From NCBI GenBank assembly GCA_965204095.1, contig OZ241991.1, positions 2,604,001-2,668,000 on the forward strand: a stretch of 64,000 bases of DNA, read 5' to 3'. A program made the position numbers and the translations under genes. Under the pieces are notes generated by a model. That model saw only the letters and a program-made list of their open reading frames with translations. It was not told where the DNA came from and ran no database searches. Numbering within the stretch: the stretch's first letter is position 1; the number at the start of each line of letters is the position of its first letter. Below are positions 59,687-64,000 of this stretch, one piece after another. This stretch comes from JAPPLB01 sp965204095. Lineage in GTDB: Bacteria; Acidobacteriota; Terriglobia; Bryobacterales; UBA6623.

Positions 59687-60510
59687 GGCGCCTGGTTCGG
59701 CTCGACCGAACTGCCCTCCCTCCTACGTAGCGACAGGCGGCTCAGGAAGGCGAGCAAATCCCGAAACTCTGCTTCGCTCAGGCGTCGATCGTAATCCGTG
59801 GGCATCAGCGACTTCTCACCGTAGACGATCTTGTCGATCTCTTCGCTGGAAAACAGGTAAAGGCGATCATCATCGCCGATCATCTGGAGCGAGAAGTTAT
59901 GCTCGTTCTTGCTCACTCCCGAGATCGTCCGTCCTTCCTTGGTCGTAACCGTGACGGGGCGGTATCCCAGCGGCGGATGCGGCTTTTCCACGGTCATCGC
60001 CTCCTGAATCCGGTTCAGCGACATCTGTGCTCCGAGGTTTGTCAAATCCGGTCCCAACAGACCCCCTCGACCGCGGATCACATGACAGCGGCCACATTCG
60101 CCCTTTCCCCAAAAAATATTGGAGCCTTGTTGAATGTCGCCGTCGACGGGAACATCGATCGCTTTCGCCCGCAGGCTCCGGATCCAGGCTACAATCCGCC
60201 AGGCATCGTCTTCCGGCAAGCCCATCGGCGGCATCTCGCTGTCGGGAATCCCTTCTTGAATCGCTTGAAACAACTCCGTATCCGTCTGCCGTAAATAGCG
60301 CCGCTGCGCCGCCATTGCCGGTCCGCGGTCACCGGGTGCTCCGTCAACGCCATGGCAGACCGTGCAGAGCTTGTTGAAGAGCGCATGCCCCTCGGCGATG
60401 ACTTCCGCATCGGACCCCAGGGGATTCTCCGCCTCTCCGGCCAGGCAGGGTTGTCCCGGCAACAACATCACACAAACCAAGATTCCCAGACCGCGCCAAC
60501 CCCGAGTCAT
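59683..60510 (-). CDS. exported dihaem cytochrome c, partner of the PQQ dehydrogenase
   Basis: 275 residues. The start MTRGWRGLGILVCVMLLPGQ is the first Met that opens on a signal peptide; longer frames start in non-coding DNA. Two haem sites: LCTVCHG (about 51) and GECGRCHV (about 139). Conserved endings MPPMGLP and SLMPTDYDRRLSEAEF offer methionine ligands. It is coupled by ATGA overlap to the PQQ dehydrogenase. Paralogue of 50802-51608. The divergent rpoD leader begins upstream. Confidence 0.9.
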   Translation of the reverse strand: MTRGWRGLGILVCVMLLPGQPCLAGEAENPLGSDAEVIAEGHALFNKLCTVCHGVDGAPGDRGPAMAAQRRYLRQTDTELFQAIQEGIPDSEMPPMGLPEDDAWRIVAWIRSLRAKAIDVPVDGDIQQGSNIFWGKGECGRCHVIRGRGGLLGPDLTNLGAQMSLNRIQEAMTVEKPHPPLGYRPVTVTTKEGRTISGVSKNEHNFSLQMIGDDDRLYLFSSEEIDKIVYGEKSLMPTDYDRRLSEAEFRDLLAFLSRLSLRRREGSSVEPNQAP

Positions 60511-60996
60511 TTCCAGTTCATGATGATAGCTGAAGATCCCGAACCACATCATTTCTACGGATTTCTGCCCGGGCGTTGATCGTTGACGAGTATGAACATG
60601 GCCGAGCTGAGGTTCAGGCAATCCCACACCAGCCGACATTCCCACAAACACCACACGTTTGTGTTCGTGTTTGGGCCGGTTTTGCGGTATAGTAGTCTGA
60701 CGCCGTTATTTTTGTTGTCAGACAGGCCGCTTCCTGGCATCCTGGAAATCGTAGCGCCAAGGAGGTTGCAGCCCCGGTTGGGTGTCACAGACGACAGGCT
60801 CCTCGGTCGTTCGGAGCCCGCGAAAAGAAATCTGATTCGCCGAAAAATACAAGGAAGAACACGTCTGAACAGCGGTCCAGGACGTCAAACAGAATAGGAA
60901 CCTTGCCACCCCGGTGTAGTGGAACAGCCGGGCCATCGGCAACGTTTTGTGCTTTAGGAGCATCTAATAAGTGAGAAGCTGTGCCGGAGAACGTGC
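60511..60996 (+). other. long leader of the sigma factor gene with an inverted repeat near a -10 box
   Basis: 486 bases between the divergent cytochrome and sigma-factor genes. TATAGT at 60688-60693 is a possible -10 in the plus direction. Two bases after it, GTCTGAC (60695-60701) pairs perfectly with GTCAGAC (60717-60723) around a T-rich loop of 15 bases. If this is the promoter, the mRNA leader is about 300 bases long. An open frame at 60583-60897 has no protein-like features. No repeats of the A or heptad type were seen here. Confidence 0.45.
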
Positions 60997-62553
60997 ATGA
61001 CCCCTATTGAACTGAAACAAAACAACTTGGCGGGGTCTGGTGGAGCGGTGTCAGCGGTTTCCGAGGATCCGGCCGACCTTGATGAGCTCGAGTTGGATGA
61101 GCGAAATCGTCAAGAAGCCGAGGAGTTTGCTGAGGATCTGGAAGCCTCACCCGCTGAGGACAGTGTTCGTTTGTACTTGTCGGAAATGGGCGCTGTCTCC
61201 CTTTTGACCAGAGAGGGAGAAGTGCGATTGGCGAAGCGGGTCGAGAGAGGCAACCATCGCGTCATCAAGGCTTTGGCACGGACCCCCTGGCTTTGGAAGA
61301 AGTTTGTCGACTTGCGGAATTCGCTGCAGTCGCAAGAGGCTGACCTGCGCTATCTGCGCTATATGGTCGAAGTCGAGGGTTCCGGCAACGACCCTGTTGC
61401 TCGAGCCAAGACGGTTGCCAAGTTGAAGCGGCAACTGGCCACGATCACGCGTCTCATCGGCGAGCTGCAGGAACTCTCACAGAAGAAAGAGGCTCGAGCT
61501 CAGTCTCGAAAGGCCATCCGTCGCCGTTGGTACTACCGGGTCGCTCGTAAGAATGTCCAACTCTCGCGTGCGATCGTTCAAAGCGTGATCAAGTTCGACG
61601 TCTGGAAGCTGTGGGCGCGCAACTTCGAGGAGGCAGTCCCGGAACTTTTACAGGAGGCGGAACAAGCCAAGCAGGCTCGCGAGCTCCATGAGGCCAAAGG
61701 CGTCAAGACCTCTCCGGCCACTCGCAAGCCCGGTGATCCAGTCGTCGTAACGACGGTCTTGGCCCGTGAAGATGTGCTGTACGCTCTGGAGCGTATGCGC
61801 GCGGGGCGCGATGAGGCCGATGGGGCCCGGGCGGCATTGGTCGAGGCTAACCTGCGTCTCGTAGTGTCCGTTGCCAAAAAGTACGTCAACCGCGGCCTTC
61901 ATTTGTTGGATCTTATCCAGGAAGGCAACATGGGCTTGATGCGCGCCGCCGAGAAATTTGACTATCGGCGGGGCTTCAAGTTCTCGACGTACGCCACTTG
62001 GTGGATTCGTCAGGCCGTCACTCGCTCTCTGGCCGACCAGTCGCGAACAGTGCGGGTTCCCGTGCACATGCACGAGCAGCTCAACAAGTTCCTGCGAGCC
62101 TTGCGCAGCTTGGAGAAAGAGGTGAACCGCCCGCCGACGAATCGCGAAATCGCTCGGCGCATGGATACGGACGAGGTCAAGGTCGAGGAACTTCGCTCGA
62201 TCTCTCGCACCCCGGTGTCACTCAAGACGCCGGTGGGCCGAACGGGCGAATCTTCGCTCGAGGACCTGATTGAAGATCCGGCCGGTTCGTCTCCGGTGGA
62301 AAGCTTGCTCGCCTCCGATGTCAAGAAGAAGACAGCCGATATCCTCGGCACGCTCTCACCGAGTGAAGAAAAGGTGCTGCGGCTGCGATTCGGCATCGGC
62401 TACGACCGCGAGCACACGCTGCAGGAGATCGGACGAGAGTTCGAAGTCACTCGAGAGCGCATCCGACAGATCGAGGCGAAGGCCCTTCAGGCCCTCCGAG
62501 ATCCCGAGCGGGCCAAGAAACTCCGCCAGCTCCTGCTAGCCTCCAACTCGTAA
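60997..62553 (+). CDS. rpoD: RNA polymerase primary sigma factor (sigma-70)
   Basis: 518 residues. Region 1.2 is DSVRLYLSEMGAVSLLTREG (about 54-73). A non-conserved insert follows. Region 2 has NLRLVVSVAKKYVNRGLHLL, DLIQEGNMGLMRAAEKFDYR and FSTYATWWIRQAVTRSLADQ (-10 recognition and melting), then region 3. Region 4 is LRLRFGIGYDREHTLQEIG with the helix-turn-helix EVTRERIRQIEAKALQALR (-35 recognition). The acidic N-terminus (about 1-50) is much shorter than E. coli region 1.1. The start MTPIELKQNN is preceded by a poor Shine-Dalgarno. As the housekeeping sigma it should read the TTGACA/TATAAT promoters noted in this window. Confidence 0.96.
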   Translation: MTPIELKQNNLAGSGGAVSAVSEDPADLDELELDERNRQEAEEFAEDLEASPAEDSVRLYLSEMGAVSLLTREGEVRLAKRVERGNHRVIKALARTPWLWKKFVDLRNSLQSQEADLRYLRYMVEVEGSGNDPVARAKTVAKLKRQLATITRLIGELQELSQKKEARAQSRKAIRRRWYYRVARKNVQLSRAIVQSVIKFDVWKLWARNFEEAVPELLQEAEQAKQARELHEAKGVKTSPATRKPGDPVVVTTVLAREDVLYALERMRAGRDEADGARAALVEANLRLVVSVAKKYVNRGLHLLDLIQEGNMGLMRAAEKFDYRRGFKFSTYATWWIRQAVTRSLADQSRTVRVPVHMHEQLNKFLRALRSLEKEVNRPPTNREIARRMDTDEVKVEELRSISRTPVSLKTPVGRTGESSLEDLIEDPAGSSPVESLLASDVKKKTADILGTLSPSEEKVLRLRFGIGYDREHTLQEIGREFEVTRERIRQIEAKALQALRDPERAKKLRQLLLASNS

Positions 62554-62560
62554 CACCCAA

Positions 62561-62585
62561 CCGGGCGGCATTCCCGGCCGCCCGG
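62561..62585 (+). terminator. strong hairpin after rpoD
   Basis: CCGGGCGGC at 62561-62569 pairs perfectly with GCCGCCCGG at 62577-62585 (7-base loop), starting 8 bases after the stop codon. There is no T-run, so it may be a weak or factor-dependent terminator or an mRNA-stabilising hairpin. Confidence 0.45.
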
Positions 62586-62636
62586 ATCCACGATACGTCC
62601 CCGCGGCAAGCACCAGGGCGAAGAGACATCACCAGC

Positions 62637-62891
62637 TTATCCTGCTTTTCTCAACACGTGGCGAGACAAAGTGCGTGAGAGGGCCGTCAGGACGAGGCAC
62701 GAGCCGCTTGGCGCGCGCAGGCGTACTTGAACAGTACGTCGAGCACGGCAAGCAAGCGCAACGCAAGCCGCCCTTGAGCGACGGCCGTGCCGCCTGCCCA
62801 GGTTTTGGGGTCACGAAACAGGAGACACGAAACACGAATCACGGCCTTTTTTCGCGTGCTTCGGCCGTCGGGTGGTGAGAAATGCAGGTTA
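62637..62891 (+). repeat. foldback element A, copy 15, with module F and heptads inside its tip
   Basis: The left end TATCCTGCTTTTCTCAAC and the right end GGTGAGAAATGCAGGTTA enclose the same insertion as copy 14: module F (CAAGCCGCCCTTGAGCGACG) and CACGAAA/CACGAAT heptads. It differs by a few bases and lacks the GGCGGAGGAAAAAGG variant. The terminal TTA is the complement of the TAA stop of the ABC-2 permease gene. Confidence 0.88.
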
Positions 62892-63680
62892 TGTCCCTGT
62901 GCTTGAATAATTCGCCACTCCCCGGTTCCACAAGACGATCGCCCCGGTCAAGAAAACTGCCATCACCAGCGGCAGCAAGGCCACGTACGACTGATACTCC
63001 ATCCTCTCCAGCAATACCGTCGAGGGATAGAAGCTTGCGAATGCAAAAGGAATCACCCAACTCAACAGAAACTGCACCAGCGGGCTATAGATATTCAGTG
63101 GATAACGTCCAAACGCCAGCATGTTGTACACCGGCGGGATAATACCAACCCGATCCTCCACCCAGAACGAAACGCAAGTCAGCATCAGGAATACCGCCAG
63201 GTAGATGATCAACCCGCACAAAGCAGCAGCGCCTAGAAACGCCCAGTCTTCTGGACCGTGTCGCAAGCCCAGCTCGTTGCTGGTGTAAGCCACGATGAAA
63301 AGGCCCGTGGCGGTGTCGCTCAGCGCCTCCAATCGGAACTGCTCACTCATCACTTGAAACAAGGAGTGGACCGGCCGTAGCAGAATTCGGTCAAACTTCC
63401 CTTCGACGATGTACGACTCGCCGAAGTAATACAGATTGATGCTCACCACGTTGAAGAGTGACAGCGGGATCAGCCCGAACCCATACAAGAAGAGAATCTC
63501 GTGAAACCGCCAGCCGGCAATCTCCGGCGCGCGTTGAAACAAGATGAACACCAACGCGATGCCGAAAGCGGTCGCAATCATGGTTGTGATGACGGAAACG
63601 ACGAAGTCGCCCTTGTAGGCCAAGCGCACTTTTGCATACTGCAGAAAATACTGTCCCAGCAGTTGGAGGTAACGTCCCAT
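62889..63680 (-). CDS. ABC-2 type transporter permease (DUF990-like)
   Basis: A 263-residue integral membrane protein with about six helices (FVVSVITTMIATAFGIALVF, FLYGFGLIPLSLFNVVSIN, FLGAAALCGLIIYLAVFLML, LLPLVMAVFLTGAIVLWN) and the DUF990-like phrases SYIVEGKFDRILLRP and YPLNIYSPLVQFLLSWVIPF. It would form an exporter with an ATPase and a second permease, neither of which is in the window. The stop codon and last residues (SSTGT) lie at the border of foldback copy 15. It lies 21 bases downstream of bioA on the same strand. Confidence 0.85.
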   Translation of the reverse strand: MGRYLQLLGQYFLQYAKVRLAYKGDFVVSVITTMIATAFGIALVFILFQRAPEIAGWRFHEILFLYGFGLIPLSLFNVVSINLYYFGESYIVEGKFDRILLRPVHSLFQVMSEQFRLEALSDTATGLFIVAYTSNELGLRHGPEDWAFLGAAALCGLIIYLAVFLMLTCVSFWVEDRVGIIPPVYNMLAFGRYPLNIYSPLVQFLLSWVIPFAFASFYPSTVLLERMEYQSYVALLPLVMAVFLTGAIVLWNRGVANYSSTGT

Positions 63681-63701
63681 CCGAATCGACTCTGATAAGA
63701 A

Positions 63702-64000
63702 CTACGTCTGATCCACGCCTCGTAGCACTTCGCCCATCTGTTCGATCACCCGATTCGTTTCCTCCTCGGTAATCACATAGGGCGGCATGAAATAGAGCAC
63801 ATTGCCGAGCGGCCTGAGAAGCAAACCACGTTGCAGGAACTCGCGATACAGTCGTGGTCCGATATCTGAGAGATACCCGTCATCCTCGGCCAACTCGACA
63901 ATTCCCACGCCGCCGATGATGCGCACATCGTCCACGCAATTGAGTGACCTCATTGGTTCAAGCCCCTCGCGGAGCTGTTTTTCCAGAGCCGCGATTCGCT
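63702..64000 (-). CDS. bioA: adenosylmethionine-8-amino-7-oxononanoate aminotransferase, C-terminal part
   Basis: The C-terminal 99 or so residues of a class III aminotransferase; the 5' part lies beyond the window. It reads IAALEKQLREGLEPMRSLNC, then VDDVRIIGGVGIVELAED, REFLQRGLLLRPLGNVLYFM and PPYVITEEETNRVIEQMGEV. This closing pattern is typical of BioA, which makes 7,8-diaminopelargonic acid in biotin synthesis. Related class III aminotransferases share it, so the symbol is a good but not certain call. The frame is open to the window edge. Confidence 0.82.
   Translation of the reverse strand, partial: RIAALEKQLREGLEPMRSLNCVDDVRIIGGVGIVELAEDDGYLSDIGPRLYREFLQRGLLLRPLGNVLYFMPPYVITEEETNRVIEQMGEVLRGVDQT

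Noticed and set aside
60583..60897. A small gene upstream of rpoD
   Set aside because: Histidine/arginine-rich translation without motifs, crossing the inverted repeat and the presumed promoter.
11390..62860. A recurrent short peptide frame on the minus strand of family A copies (begins MPCSTYCSSTPARAKRR)
   Set aside because: It is conserved only because the DNA is; it lacks a ribosome binding site, and several copies break it. The exception where it is joined to a gene (33362-33541) is reported separately.

Overview
This 64 kb window is GC-rich bacterial chromosome, most likely from an Acidobacteriota relative of Solibacter/Bryobacter. That is an inference from gene content: lipid A synthesis (lpxC), a UPF0182 membrane protein, a DUF5916 outer-membrane barrel, a DUF1549/DUF1553 cytochrome operon with PPC-domain partners, several soluble PQQ dehydrogenases each linked to a dihaem cytochrome c, Tat-exported sulfatase and sugar-isomerase-like proteins, and a fused E1 alpha/beta 2-oxoacid dehydrogenase. 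I recognised no phage, complete insertion sequence, CRISPR array, tRNA or rRNA.

Layout. 1-8.6 kb (mostly minus strand): end of an unknown protein, lpxC, a small membrane protein, rnc, two exported TPR proteins, a small winged-helix-like protein, eno and an amidohydrolase. 8.8-16.9 kb: acyl-CoA synthetase, a pyrE-like gene, UPF0182, pyrC and pyrB (pyrimidine synthesis). 17-22.5 kb: fused E1, DUF72, an Nramp-like carrier. 22.5-25.5 kb: a decayed nucleotidyltransferase/DUF2283 locus, a duplicated fragment of a TIM-barrel gene, the intact gene, and a polyphosphate glucokinase. 25.9-35.9 kb: sulfatase, DUF5916 protein, redoxin, lytic transglycosylase, a four-helix-bundle 23S-IVP-type gene, a hypothetical, an SDR. 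35.9-37.8 kb: a gene-free block made of repeats. 37.8-46.5 kb: four-gene cytochrome/PPC/DUF1549/PPC operon. 46.8-51.6 kb: PQQ dehydrogenases and a cytochrome c. 51.9-57.5 kb: lysC-dapB-dapA-dapD and a GntP transporter. 58-60.5 kb: another PQQ dehydrogenase/cytochrome pair. 61-64 kb: the primary sigma factor, an ABC-2 permease and the end of bioA.

The most unusual feature is a dense, modular system of non-coding repeats. Family A is a foldback element of about 180 bp with 18-20 bp inverted ends and internal hairpins; I count 15 full or partial copies. A second layer consists of arrays with a strict 7-bp period (CACGAAT-type and ACTAAAA-type). In several places these are inserted into the tip of a family A hairpin, or replace its right half. 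Linker modules of 50-80 bp recur between them. Apart from one tract beside the IVP gene, every copy I can orient has the same orientation on the plus strand, whatever the direction of the neighbouring genes. The repeats abut gene ends very precisely: family A termini supply the stop codons of pyrC, the GntP gene and the ABC-2 permease; heptad tracts supply those of the transglycosylase, the TIM-barrel gene and a hypothetical; and one family A copy supplies the start of the transglycosylase. One family A copy separates a broken gene-fragment duplication from its parent, and an IVP-family gene lies between inverted heptad repeats. No obvious mobilising enzyme lies in the window.
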